Shown here in pieces: positions 34,110 to 42,164 of a DNA stretch of 64,000 nucleotides (position 1 is its first letter; the number at the start of each line of letters is the position of its first letter). The stretch is from CAYZAW01 sp964476505 (GTDB lineage: Bacteria; Bacillota; Clostridia; Christensenellales; CAG-138), in contig CAYZAW010000004.1 in the NCBI GenBank assembly GCA_964476505.1, forward strand, positions 6,001-70,000, read 5' to 3'. Under the pieces are notes generated by a model. It made no database searches. It saw nothing but the letters and a program-made list of their open reading frames with translations, and was not told the DNA's origin. A program made the translations under genes and the position numbers.

Positions 34110-35082
34110 TGGGATGCTCCTTGTGCCACCGCCAAGCGGTTTCGATGATGGTTTCCACGTTGGTAAACCGCGGCTGCCAGCCAAGAACGGTTCTGGCTTT
34201 TTCGCTGGAGGCCACCAATTGTGCGGGGTCTCCTGCCCGGCGGGGGGCCAATAGCTGTTTGATGGGAGTACCCACTACGCGCTCTGCAGCATCTATGATC
34301 TCTTTTACCGAGAAGCCTATGCCGTTGCCTAAGTTGAAAATATTGCTGTCGTTACCTGCCAGCAGGTATTTTGCCGCAAGGATATGGGCGCTTGCCAAGT
34401 CGCTTACGTGGATGTAATCCCTCAGGCATGTACCGTCCGGCGTGGGATAATCCGTGCCACAAATGTTGATAGACTCACGCTGCCCGTTTGGCACTTGCAA
34501 AACCAAGGGGATGAGGTGTGTTTCGGGAGAATGGGCTTCGCCGATGCAGCCGCTTTCATGCGCGCCGCAGGCGTTGAAATACCGCAGCGACACATAGCGG
34601 AGATTGTGGGCCTTCGATGTCCAGTAGAACATCTTTTCCATGGCCAGCTTGGTTTCCCCGTAGGGATTGGTGGGAAGCGTGCGGTCACTTTCCAGTATGG
34701 GAATGCGCTCCGGCTCTCCGTAGGTGGCGGCTGTGGAGGAAAACACGATGTTTTCGATGCCATGCGCCACCATGGAGGATAACAGAACGCGGGTGCCGGT
34801 TACGTTGTTGTCATAATACTTTAACGGGTTTTGCATGCTCTCAGGTACTAAGGAATTGGCGGCAAAATGAATCACCGCGTCCACCGGCTCCCGGTTAAAC
34901 AGGTCGTCTACAAAGGCGCGGTTGCGGATATCTCCCTCGTAAAACCGTGCCGCGGGATGTACCGCTTCTTTATGGCCGGTTTCTAAATTGTCCGCTACCA
35001 CCACTTCCGCGCCCGCTTCCGCCAGCGCGTATACTGTATGCGAACCGATGTAGCCCGCGCCGCCCAGTACCAATACCTTCAT
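34093..35082 (-). CDS. galE: UDP-glucose 4-epimerase
   Basis: A 329-residue extended short-chain dehydrogenase that interconverts UDP-galactose and UDP-glucose. NAD-binding motif VLVLGGAGYIGSHTVYAL. Catalytic region SSTAATYGEP and NPYGETKLAMEKM (Tyr and Lys of YxxxK). Substrate-binding DGTCLRDYIHVSDLA follows. Full length for GalE. The ribosome site is GGGAGGCAG. It is upstream of galT and downstream of the DUF3842 gene; no galK is seen in the window. Confidence 0.96.
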   Translation of the reverse strand: MKVLVLGGAGYIGSHTVYALAEAGAEVVVADNLETGHKEAVHPAARFYEGDIRNRAFVDDLFNREPVDAVIHFAANSLVPESMQNPLKYYDNNVTGTRVLLSSMVAHGIENIVFSSTAATYGEPERIPILESDRTLPTNPYGETKLAMEKMFYWTSKAHNLRYVSLRYFNACGAHESGCIGEAHSPETHLIPLVLQVPNGQRESINICGTDYPTPDGTCLRDYIHVSDLASAHILAAKYLLAGNDSNIFNLGNGIGFSVKEIIDAAERVVGTPIKQLLAPRRAGDPAQLVASSEKARTVLGWQPRFTNVETIIETAWRWHKEHPNGYES

Positions 35083-35213
35083 ATACGCTGCCTCCCAATG
35101 TTATTTGCTATATAAAAGTGTGCCATAATCTGCTTCGGAAAAAAAGAGATTTTTATACTGTATTCCATACAAAATTAACCGTAAAACGGGATACGATATC
35201 GGCAGTGCGGCGT

Positions 35214-35627
35214 TTATGCCTCGCCGCAGCCGCGAAGGATGCCTTCTGCGGCTTCTTTTACATACTCGCCCAAAGGCTTTGGAACAACGCCGGCAACCTC
35301 AACGGAGCAGTTGGAAACGGGAACGAGAACCTTTCTTGCGGCGCTTTCGCCTATTGCGGCTGCCATGGCGGGGGTGATCTCCCCCAGCATGGCGTTGGCG
35401 GAAAGGATGCCGATGGGCCCTGCGATCACCGCTGCTCTTGCTGCGTTATACACCACCGGATTTTCGCCCGTTGCGCCCTTTTTTGCGCCTGCCTTTAACA
35501 TGGCGGCGGTGGCGATGCTGTTGCTGCCTACCGCAACCAATTCCTCCGGCGCCGCACCCAAGGAAAGCAGCTGTTCGATCAGCATGCAGCCGATGCGCCC
35601 GCCTTGTCCGTCAACGATGAGAATCAT
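35214..35627 (-). CDS. DUF3842-family protein
   Basis: A 137-residue protein beginning MILIVDGQGGRIGCMLIEQL, a Rossmann-like Gly-rich loop. LVAVGSNSIATAAMLKAGA and the very conserved KKGATGENPVVYN follow. This is the pattern of DUF3842, a small clostridial family of unknown function. The segment VLVPVSNCSVEVAGV is also typical. It lies 131 bp upstream of galE on the same strand; cotranscription is possible but not shown. Confidence 0.82.
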   Translation of the reverse strand: MILIVDGQGGRIGCMLIEQLLSLGAAPEELVAVGSNSIATAAMLKAGAKKGATGENPVVYNAARAAVIAGPIGILSANAMLGEITPAMAAAIGESAARKVLVPVSNCSVEVAGVVPKPLGEYVKEAAEGILRGCGEA

Positions 35628-35658
35628 AGTATCCCTCCCGTTATTTTGCGTTTCTTAA

Positions 35659-35687
35659 ATTATTGCAGATAAATGTCGAATAAGCAA
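35659..35687 (-). promoter_or_regulatory. Possible promoter of the DUF3842 gene
   Basis: On the minus strand: TTGCTT (35682-35687), 17-bp spacer, AATAAT (35659-35664). The surrounding 359-bp gap (35628-35986) is AT-rich, divergent, and holds only this and the plus-strand candidate at 35802. Confidence 0.45.
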
Positions 35688-35801
35688 ATAATGTGTATTA
35701 GAATCAGAAAGTTTACAAATTTATGCAAAAGCAAGATTGCAAGATATTGGAAACTATGGCAGAATAAACACAATATATACAGTTTTGCATATGAAAAAAT
35801 A

Positions 35802-35830
35802 CAGACAATTCGCTTTTTTCGTTGTATACT
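35802..35830 (+). promoter_or_regulatory. Possible promoter of the HD-GYP gene
   Basis: CAGACA (35802-35807), 17-bp spacer, TATACT (35825-35830). An ACCGATGT near 35879 resembles a sigma-D -10, but no matching TAAA box sits at the right distance. Confidence 0.45.
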
Positions 35831-35986
35831 GTATGCGTGGTATTATGCAGACGGGTTTACCGCTGCAGCAATAACATAACCGATGTGCGGGAAAAATCGC
35901 ATACCGGGTGAATGCGTGCCGTTTGGGGGAACGGGCTTTTTTGGGGCTGGCATAAAACCAAAAAACCGCAGGAGAACGGAATAGAA

Positions 35987-37108
35987 ATGATTTTTGTACC
36001 TCGTAACCGACTGCGCTGTGGCATGAAGCTGGCACACAATCCTGTGCTGCCTACTTCTGATGCGTATTTGCTGCGGGCGGGCGTGGTACTCACACCGGAT
36101 CTGTTACAGCGCCTCCAGCGCTTCGACAATTTAGACGGCGTATTCATTGAGGACGGTTTTGGCGATGAAGAAACCGTTATCCGTCCCATCTTATCCCGCC
36201 GGGTGCGGGACGAAGCCATCGATAATTTACAGGGCATGTTCCATGCGGCGTTGCAGGACTCCCAAACGATGGGCCTCACGCAGATGCGCTCCATCAAGAG
36301 CACCGTTAGCGAGATCATTTCCTCCATTCAGGGCGCCAAGCAGGTGATGGTAAACATCAACGACCTGAAGGCTTACGACGATTACACCTATCATCACTGC
36401 CTGTCCGTTGCGGTGTTGGCTGTGGCGGCGGGAATCGAACTGGGCATTTCCGAACGGGAGCTGCAAAGCTTGGGCTTGGCGGCAATTTTGCACGATATCG
36501 GCAAAATGATGGTGCCCATACAAATCATCAACAAGCCTGCGCGGCTTACCCCGCAGGAATTCAATATCATCAAAAAGCATCCCATGTATGGAATCCAGTA
36601 TTTGGAAAAATACCACTTGGGCAACAAGCTGGTCAGCAACGGCATCGCCATGCACCACGAGCGCATCGACGGGCGCGGTTATCCCTTCGGTATCCGCGAT
36701 ATGCAGATTCCGCTGTTTGCCCGTATCATCAGCGTTACGGACGTATATGACGCTTTGACCTCCAAACGCCCGTACCGTGCGCCGCTGCAGCCCTTTGAGG
36801 CCACCGAGTATATGATGGCAAACTGCGGCAAGGCCTTCGATCAAGACATTATGCAGGCGTTTTTGGCCAAGCTGGAGCTGTACCCCAAGGGCTCCTATGT
36901 ACGCCTGAACGATAACTGCTACTATTTGGTGGTGGATACGGAAAACAACTTCCGTCCGGTGGTGCGCGCGCTTGTGCCGCCCTTTGACACCATCGACCTG
37001 TGCAGCCCGGAATATCTGAGCTTGGTGGTTACCCGTGCGGTGGATCAGCTTCCCTCGGAGGAGCTGGAAAGCATATACGCACAATTGCAAAATAACGGAA
37101 CCGTATAA
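35987..37108 (+). CDS. HD-GYP-domain protein (c-di-GMP phosphodiesterase)
   Basis: A 373-residue cytoplasmic protein. About 140 N-terminal residues of unassigned sequence precede an HD-GYP domain. Motifs: YTYHHCLSVAVLA, LAAILHDIGKMMVP (HD), KKHPMYG, AMHHERIDGRGYPFG (HHExxDGxGYP), and ISVTDVYDALTSKRPYR. The metal and GYP residues are intact, so c-di-GMP hydrolysis is expected. The start is the ATG of MIFVPRNRL; a longer start has no ribosome site. It sits immediately upstream of the flagellar operon, which also encodes a PilZ protein, pointing to c-di-GMP control of motility (inference). Confidence 0.9.
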   Translation: MIFVPRNRLRCGMKLAHNPVLPTSDAYLLRAGVVLTPDLLQRLQRFDNLDGVFIEDGFGDEETVIRPILSRRVRDEAIDNLQGMFHAALQDSQTMGLTQMRSIKSTVSEIISSIQGAKQVMVNINDLKAYDDYTYHHCLSVAVLAVAAGIELGISERELQSLGLAAILHDIGKMMVPIQIINKPARLTPQEFNIIKKHPMYGIQYLEKYHLGNKLVSNGIAMHHERIDGRGYPFGIRDMQIPLFARIISVTDVYDALTSKRPYRAPLQPFEATEYMMANCGKAFDQDIMQAFLAKLELYPKGSYVRLNDNCYYLVVDTENNFRPVVRALVPPFDTIDLCSPEYLSLVVTRAVDQLPSEELESIYAQLQNNGTV

Positions 37109-37222
37109 ATTTATTTCTCATATCCTCTTATCCGCTGTTACGCATAAGCCAACATATCGTATTTTTTGATGCCTTTTTCTCATTTTTACACCTACATATT
37201 GTGCTTGTAAGCCCCTTATTGC

Positions 37223-37251
37223 TTGACGAATGGAATCCGGGGTGTTAGACT
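37223..37251 (+). promoter_or_regulatory. Promoter of the early flagellar operon, with leader hairpin
   Basis: TTGACG (37223-37228), 17-bp spacer, TAGACT (37246-37251), about 100 bp upstream of flgB. The leader contains a 9-bp hairpin, ATGTGCCGC-GCAT-GCGGCATAT (37302-37323), before the GGGAGGG ribosome site. The hairpin may protect or regulate the mRNA; it does not match the c-di-GMP riboswitch patterns I know. Confidence 0.7.
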
Positions 37252-37357
37252 TAATATAGATCGAAAAATGGCGAAATATATCGTACGGAGCGTTACGGTA
37301 TATGTGCCGCGCATGCGGCATATCACCTAGGAACTGAGCTATACGGGAGGGTCGCCA

Positions 37358-37759
37358 ATGATCTCAAACATGTTTCGGGAAATCAATCAGCTGGATCGCG
37401 GTTTGGACGCGGCTTGGCTGAGGAACGAAGTCATTTCCCAGAATATCGCCAATGTGGATACACCGGGCTACAACCGCAAGGCGGTGGCCTTTGAGGAGTA
37501 TTATCAAACGGCACTGAATAGGGAGTCCAAGTTTACTTTGCGGCAGACCCGTGCCAAGCATTTGGATACGGGTGCACAGGAGGCGCTTTCTCCCCGGGTG
37601 TACGAGGAAGAATCCAATTACCGGATGGACGGCAACAACGTGGACGTAGAAAAAGAAATGACCGATCTGGCGGTGAACGTGATCTACTACCAAACGATGC
37701 TAACCAAGGTATCCGGCGAACTCAACCAGCTGGATACAGCCATCAAGGGAGGTATGTAG
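37358..37759 (+). CDS. flgB: Flagellar proximal rod protein FlgB
   Basis: A 133-residue rod subunit exported by the flagellar type III apparatus. It has the N-terminal flagellar-rod motif LRNEVISQNIANVDTPGYNRK and the C-terminal NNVDVEKEMTDLAVNVIYYQ. First gene of the flagellar operon, with flgC beginning 1 bp after its stop. Confidence 0.96.
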   Translation: MISNMFREINQLDRGLDAAWLRNEVISQNIANVDTPGYNRKAVAFEEYYQTALNRESKFTLRQTRAKHLDTGAQEALSPRVYEEESNYRMDGNNVDVEKEMTDLAVNVIYYQTMLTKVSGELNQLDTAIKGGM

Positions 37760-37760
37760 C

Positions 37761-38192
37761 ATGTCGTTTTTAAAGAGCTTTGATATCAGCGGCTCCGCAC
37801 TGACGGCGCAAAGGCTGCGCATGGACGTGATCGCGGAGAATTTAGCAAACATCAGCACCACCCGCACGGCAGCGGGAACGCCCTACCGCAGGCGGTATGT
37901 AGTGATGCAGGAGCAGGGCGAGAACACGTTTTCCAACATATTCGAGCGTGCCATGAACGACAGCAATGCCAACGGCGTTGCGGTAACGCAGGTGCTGGAG
38001 GACGAATCCGAATTCAAGCTGGACTATAACCCTACCCACCCGGACGCCAATGAGGACGGCTATGTGCAGATGCCCAATGTAGACTTGGTGGTGGAGGTGG
38101 TGGATATGATGTCTGCCACGCGCTCTTACGAAGCGAATATCACGGCGGTGAACGCATTTAAGAGCATGGCCATGAAGGCGCTGGAGATCTAA
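37761..38192 (+). CDS. flgC: Flagellar proximal rod protein FlgC
   Basis: A 143-residue rod subunit. Rod motif LRMDVIAENLANISTTRT and the FlgC C-terminal block GYVQMPNVDLVVEVVDMM with ATRSYEANITAVNAFKSM. Usual length. It assembles with FlgB, FlgF and FlgG into the rod. A ribosome site GGGAGG lies in the flgB end. Confidence 0.97.
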   Translation: MSFLKSFDISGSALTAQRLRMDVIAENLANISTTRTAAGTPYRRRYVVMQEQGENTFSNIFERAMNDSNANGVAVTQVLEDESEFKLDYNPTHPDANEDGYVQMPNVDLVVEVVDMMSATRSYEANITAVNAFKSMAMKALEI

Positions 38193-38225
38193 CCAACAGC
38201 ATTGCGCGGCAAAGGAGGATGACCT

Positions 38226-38525
38226 ATGGCAGTTTCCGGGATCAGCTCTGTACTAAACGTACTAAACGACCGGCCGGCAAACGGGATCAGCTCGGAAGAA
38301 AACAACGATAAATTTGCCGATTATCTCTCTCAGGCCATCGACTTGGCGGAGGATACCAGCGATAACAGCATCGCCTTCAACGACGCGCTTTTGTTGGGCG
38401 AGCTGGACAACCTGCACGACGCGACCATTGCGGCAAGGAAGGCAGAGCTTTCCTTAAGCCTTACGGTGCAGGTAAGAAATAAGCTGGTAGACGCTTATAA
38501 CGAAATTATGCGGATGCAGGTGTAA
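38226..38525 (+). CDS. fliE: Flagellar hook-basal body protein FliE
   Basis: A 99-residue protein that links the MS ring to the rod. The C-terminal half is typical: LDNLHDATIAARKAELSLSL, VRNKLVDAYNEIMRMQV. A full-length gene with an AAAGGAGG site. In Gram-positive flagellar operons fliF follows directly. Here the next gene is fliO, 3 bp away, with the fliO ribosome site lying inside the fliE end. Confidence 0.95.
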   Translation: MAVSGISSVLNVLNDRPANGISSEENNDKFADYLSQAIDLAEDTSDNSIAFNDALLLGELDNLHDATIAARKAELSLSLTVQVRNKLVDAYNEIMRMQV

Positions 38526-38528
38526 CCT

Positions 38529-38951
38529 ATGCAAACGCCAACGCCTGTTCAAACCCTGCCAACGAATGCAGGTACAAGCACGGGGCAGCTGTTATTGCTG
38601 CTGCTTTACCTTGTACTGATACTCGTTGGCGTTTATTATGTAACGCGCTGGTTCGCGCGAGTGGCGCAGCGCGGCAGCCTGTTTGCGGGAAAAACCAAAA
38701 ACACCTTCCAGCCAGGGCGGCATCTGCTGTTGATCGACCGCCTTGCCTTCGATAAAGACAAAAGCGTGATACTTGTAAAGGCGGAGGAACGGTTTTACCT
38801 CTTGGGCGTTTCCAACGAGAGCATCACGCTTATCAAGGAACTGCCGCCGGAGGAGGTGGCGTTTCTGGTGGATGCGGATAAATCCGGAGCGGGAGCGCCG
38901 CTTAGCTTTAAGGATATTTTTTCCGTGTGGAAGCAGGGGAAAACGCAGTGA
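38529..38951 (+). CDS. fliO: Flagellar export protein FliO/FliZ family
   Basis: A 140-residue protein with one TM helix (QLLLLLLYLVLILVGVYYVT), then a basic patch and the FliO domain (GRHLLLIDRLAFDKDKSVILV, FYLLGVSNESITLIKEL). It helps assemble the FliP-FliQ-FliR export gate. The N-terminus is complete, so the junction with fliE has not cut the gene. The stop overlaps the GTG start of fliP. Confidence 0.85.
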   Translation: MQTPTPVQTLPTNAGTSTGQLLLLLLYLVLILVGVYYVTRWFARVAQRGSLFAGKTKNTFQPGRHLLLIDRLAFDKDKSVILVKAEERFYLLGVSNESITLIKELPPEEVAFLVDADKSGAGAPLSFKDIFSVWKQGKTQ

Positions 38952-39940
38952 ACAGACAGTCGCGGCGGAAAATGAAACAGATGAAAACCATCGAAAACAC
39001 AAACGGCAGAAAAGCGGTTAAACGGCTGCTCCTGCCGCTGCTTCTGGTTTTGGTGGTGGTGTTTGTAGCGGGCTGCGTATCCGAATCCGAGGTGCAGGCG
39101 TATCTGGCGGAGCATCCCGTGGCAACGCCCGTTCCGGAGGAGACACAGTCTGCCGGGGAAACAGGCGGGGAAGCGACAGGGGAGCTTGCTACTTCCGGAG
39201 AACAGGGTGAAGAGGATATCTCTCCCGATCCCTTAGGCACACAGCCGGGGGAAACCGGCGTGCAGGAGGAAGAGGATAAAGGCCTGCTAGCTAGGCTCTT
39301 TGGCATGTTCGACAGCCGCTCCGAAAGCATACAGATCGTTGCGCTTTTAACGGTGTTGTCGCTTGCGCCGTCCATCCTCATGATGTTCACCAGCTTTGTG
39401 CGCATCGTGATGGTGCTTTCCTTCACAAGAAACGCGCTGGGCCTGCAAAACATGCCGCCCAATCAGGTCATCATCGGTCTTGCGCTGTTTTTATCGTTCT
39501 TTGTGATGTCCCCCGTGATACAGGAGATCAAAACCGAGGCGGTCATTCCCTATGTGGCGGAGGCGATCGATTTAGAAGAGGCCACAGAGCGCGGCGTAGT
39601 GCCAATCAAGAATTTTATGCTGCGGCAGACAAGACAAACGGATCTTGAAATGTTCTATTCCTTCTCCGACGAGGCAATGCCGGAAAACATTGAGGAGACC
39701 AAGCTGGAGATCCTGACTCCCGCATTTTTAACCAGCGAGTTAAGACGCGCCTTTGAAATAGGCTTTTTCATCTATATCCCGTTCATTGTGATCGACATGA
39801 TCGTGGCAAGCACGCTAATGGCAATGGGCATGATGATGCTGCCGCCTGTTACCATATCGCTGCCCTTCAAGGTGCTGCTGTTCGTTGTGGTGGATGGCTG
39901 GGCGCTGACCATAGGCTCTCTGCTTTCCAGCTTTGGGTAA
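38948..39940 (+). CDS. fliP: Flagellar export gate protein FliP with lipoprotein-like N-terminus and acidic linker
   Basis: A 330-residue FliP; the usual size is about 220-250. The core from about residue 125 is canonical (ALLTVLSLAPSILMMFTSFV, RNALGLQNMPPNQVIIGLAL, FFIYIPFIVIDMIVASTLMA, MMMLPPVTISLPFKVLLFV). In front lies a basic N-terminus, a hydrophobic signal segment, and VFVAGC with a lipobox-like Cys43. About 80 residues rich in Glu, Gly and Thr follow. Start is the GTG overlapping the fliO stop; a later ATG (38972) is possible and would not change the extension. FliP normally has a plain cleaved signal peptide, so the lipobox and linker are unusual. Confidence 0.93.
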   Translation: MNRQSRRKMKQMKTIENTNGRKAVKRLLLPLLLVLVVVFVAGCVSESEVQAYLAEHPVATPVPEETQSAGETGGEATGELATSGEQGEEDISPDPLGTQPGETGVQEEEDKGLLARLFGMFDSRSESIQIVALLTVLSLAPSILMMFTSFVRIVMVLSFTRNALGLQNMPPNQVIIGLALFLSFFVMSPVIQEIKTEAVIPYVAEAIDLEEATERGVVPIKNFMLRQTRQTDLEMFYSFSDEAMPENIEETKLEILTPAFLTSELRRAFEIGFFIYIPFIVIDMIVASTLMAMGMMMLPPVTISLPFKVLLFVVVDGWALTIGSLLSSFG

Positions 39941-39981
39941 CAGAATAGCCGCATACAGCATTGTAAGAAAGGAGCCGGCAA

Positions 39982-40251
39982 ATGAATCAAAATCTGGTGA
40001 TCGCAATTATGCAGGACGCTATAACCGTTCTGTTGAAGTGCTCTCTTCCGGCCATGCTGGCAGCGCTGGGGGTTGGCGTTCTGATCTCCATTTTTCAGGC
40101 TGCCACCCAGATCAACGAGCAGACGCTGGCGTTCGTGCCTAAAATCATTGCCACCATGCTGGTGCTGCTGCTCTCCTTTGGCTTCATCATGACGCAAATG
40201 TCGGAGTTCTTTGCGCGGATGATGGGCTATGTAACGCAGCTGGCGTACTAG
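39982..40251 (+). CDS. fliQ: Flagellar export gate protein FliQ
   Basis: An 89-residue protein with two TM helices. It has the typical LPAMLAALGVGVLISIFQA, ATQINEQTLAFVPKIIA and a C-terminal second helix. It forms the export gate with FliP and FliR. It starts after AAGGAGCC and is followed 1 bp later by fliR. Confidence 0.96.
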   Translation: MNQNLVIAIMQDAITVLLKCSLPAMLAALGVGVLISIFQAATQINEQTLAFVPKIIATMLVLLLSFGFIMTQMSEFFARMMGYVTQLAY

Positions 40252-40252
40252 C

Positions 40253-41041
40253 ATGAGCGCCTTATCGGAGCTTTCCCGGCTGGGAATGGACTATATCCTG
40301 CTGCTGTTTTTGCGGGTCACGGGGGTGATACTCTCTTCACCGCTGTTTTCCCGCCGCAGCATTCCCAACATGGCAAAGATCTGTTATTGCTTGGCGCTGA
40401 CCTACTTTTTCATGATCCAAGGCCCTCCCGCGGTGCAGATCGTGCACTTTGACAGCCCGCTGATGCTTGTGCTGCTGTGCGCCAAGGAATTTGTGATCGG
40501 CATGGTGCTGGGCGGCATTCTCACCCTGTTCTTTGATGCGGTGTACGTGGCAGGGCAGATGATGGACGTGCAGATCGGCTTTGGTATGGCAAACGTGTAC
40601 GACCCGCAAACCAATTCCAACGTGCCGGTCATGGGCAACATGCTTTCCATCATGTGCATGCTGGTGTTCCTGTCGCAAAACGGGCACCAGAAGATCATTG
40701 CCATGATGAATTTGGCAGTGTGGGAGATCCCCATTGGCGGGGTAAATGTGTTTTCAGAGATCGGCCTTGTGATGGCAGAGCTGTTTTGCACGGCGTTCGT
40801 GCTGGCTATCCGCATGGCGCTGCCACTTCTGGCGGCTGGGCTGATATTGGAGATCATACTGGGCGTGGTCATTCGCGCCGTGCCGCAGATGAACATGTTT
40901 GTGGTGGGCATGCCCTTAAAGGTGATCGTTGGGTTTGTGATACTCATTGCCATCATGCCCATATACGGGCAGATGTTTTCCCTGACGTTCGACACCATGT
41001 TCGCGGGGATCGAAACCATATTTGCTGGAATGGCGGCATAA
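40253..41041 (+). CDS. fliR: Flagellar export gate protein FliR
   Basis: A 262-residue protein with about six TM helices. FliR blocks: LLFLRVTGVILSSPLFSRR, AKEFVIGMVLGGILTLFF, GQMMDVQIGFGMANVYDP, and the C-terminal GMPLKVIVGFVILIAIMPI. It completes the FliPQR gate. flhB begins 3 bp after the stop. Confidence 0.96.
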   Translation: MSALSELSRLGMDYILLLFLRVTGVILSSPLFSRRSIPNMAKICYCLALTYFFMIQGPPAVQIVHFDSPLMLVLLCAKEFVIGMVLGGILTLFFDAVYVAGQMMDVQIGFGMANVYDPQTNSNVPVMGNMLSIMCMLVFLSQNGHQKIIAMMNLAVWEIPIGGVNVFSEIGLVMAELFCTAFVLAIRMALPLLAAGLILEIILGVVIRAVPQMNMFVVGMPLKVIVGFVILIAIMPIYGQMFSLTFDTMFAGIETIFAGMAA

Positions 41042-41044
41042 CAA

Positions 41045-42121
41045 ATGGCATCAAACGAGGGCCCGGGCGGCGAACGCACTGAACAAGCGACCCCAAAACG
41101 AAAGCGGGAGGCCAGAGAACGCGGGCAGGTATTAAAGAGCATGGAGCTCACCACCGCGCTGATGATGCTGATCCTGTTTGGTTCGCTGTTGTTGGTGGGC
41201 GGCGGTTTATGGGAACAGACCGGCCTGTTTACGAAAGACATCCTGTCCGGCAGTAGGTATCCCGGCTTTACGCTGACCATGGAAACGGCGCAAAGCATCT
41301 TTCAGGATGGTCTGCTGCGTTTGGCGCTGATAATACTGCCCATTCTTGTGATCGCCTTCCTAGCCGGGGCGCTGACCAACGTGGTGCAGGTGGGCTTTAT
41401 GTTTTCCACCAAGGCGCTGCAACCCAAGTTTTCCCGCATCAACCCCATCGAGGGGTTCAAGCGGATGTTTTCCTCCCGCACGCTGTACGAGCTGGCAAAA
41501 ACCATCGTAAAAACCATACTCATCGCATGGGTGGCGTACGGTAACTACCGGGAAAACATGGAGCGCTTCGGGCTGATGGCGGGGGAGAGCGTCAGCGTTT
41601 CTATCGAAGAGATCGGGCGCATGATCATAGATGTGGGCATCACCATCGGCTTTGTGCTGCTTTTGATGTCTGCCTTGGACTTTTTCTACCAATGGTGGCA
41701 GCACGAAAAGCAGCTGCGCATGACCAAATACGAGGTCAAGCTGGAGTACAAGCAAATGGAGGGCGATCCGCAGGTGCGCGGACGCATCAAGCAAAAGCAG
41801 CGCCAAATGGCAACCATGCGCATGATGCAGGCCGTGCCCGGCGCAGACGTGGTCATCACCAACCCCACCCATTACGCCATTGCGTTGAAGTACGATGAGG
41901 AGCAAGCCCCCGCGCCTGTGGTGGTGGCAAAGGGTGCGGACCTTTTAGCCCAGCGCATCAAGGAATGCGCCGTTGCAAACGGCGTGGAGATCGTAGAAAA
42001 CAAGCCGGTGGCCCAAAGCCTGTACGCCATGTGCGAGGTGGGCGACCAAATACCCGAGGAGCTGTTCCAGGCAGTGGCCGAGGTATTGGCTTATGTATTC
42101 AAGCTGAAAAACAAGCACTAA
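41045..42121 (+). CDS. flhB: Flagellar export switch protein FlhB
   Basis: A 358-residue membrane protein with four TM helices and a cytoplasmic domain that self-cleaves at Asn273-Pro274 of NPTH (VVITNPTHYAIALKYD), switching substrate from hook to filament type. The N-terminus has the typical GGERTEQATPKRKREARERG. A 19-bp direct repeat overlaps its stop codon. No hook-length ruler gene (fliK) or hook genes are found in this operon. Confidence 0.97.
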   Translation: MASNEGPGGERTEQATPKRKREARERGQVLKSMELTTALMMLILFGSLLLVGGGLWEQTGLFTKDILSGSRYPGFTLTMETAQSIFQDGLLRLALIILPILVIAFLAGALTNVVQVGFMFSTKALQPKFSRINPIEGFKRMFSSRTLYELAKTIVKTILIAWVAYGNYRENMERFGLMAGESVSVSIEEIGRMIIDVGITIGFVLLLMSALDFFYQWWQHEKQLRMTKYEVKLEYKQMEGDPQVRGRIKQKQRQMATMRMMQAVPGADVVITNPTHYAIALKYDEEQAPAPVVVAKGADLLAQRIKECAVANGVEIVENKPVAQSLYAMCEVGDQIPEELFQAVAEVLAYVFKLKNKH

Positions 42122-42147
42122 CGCGCGTAAAAACAAGCACTAACGCG
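42107..42147 (+). repeat. Short tandem duplication at the flhB stop
   Basis: A 19-bp sequence (AAAAACAAGCACTAACGCG) occurs at 42107-42125 and again at 42129-42147, separated by CGT. The first copy encodes the FlhB end (KNKH-stop). The duplication lengthens the gap to flhA without changing either protein. Confidence 0.9.
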
Positions 42148-42164
42148 AAAAAGGGGGGAACGCA

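Noticed and set aside
37252..37357. c-di-GMP riboswitch upstream of flgB
   Set aside because: The leader lacks the conserved GEMM-I core and the class II pseudoknot pattern. Only a simple hairpin is visible.
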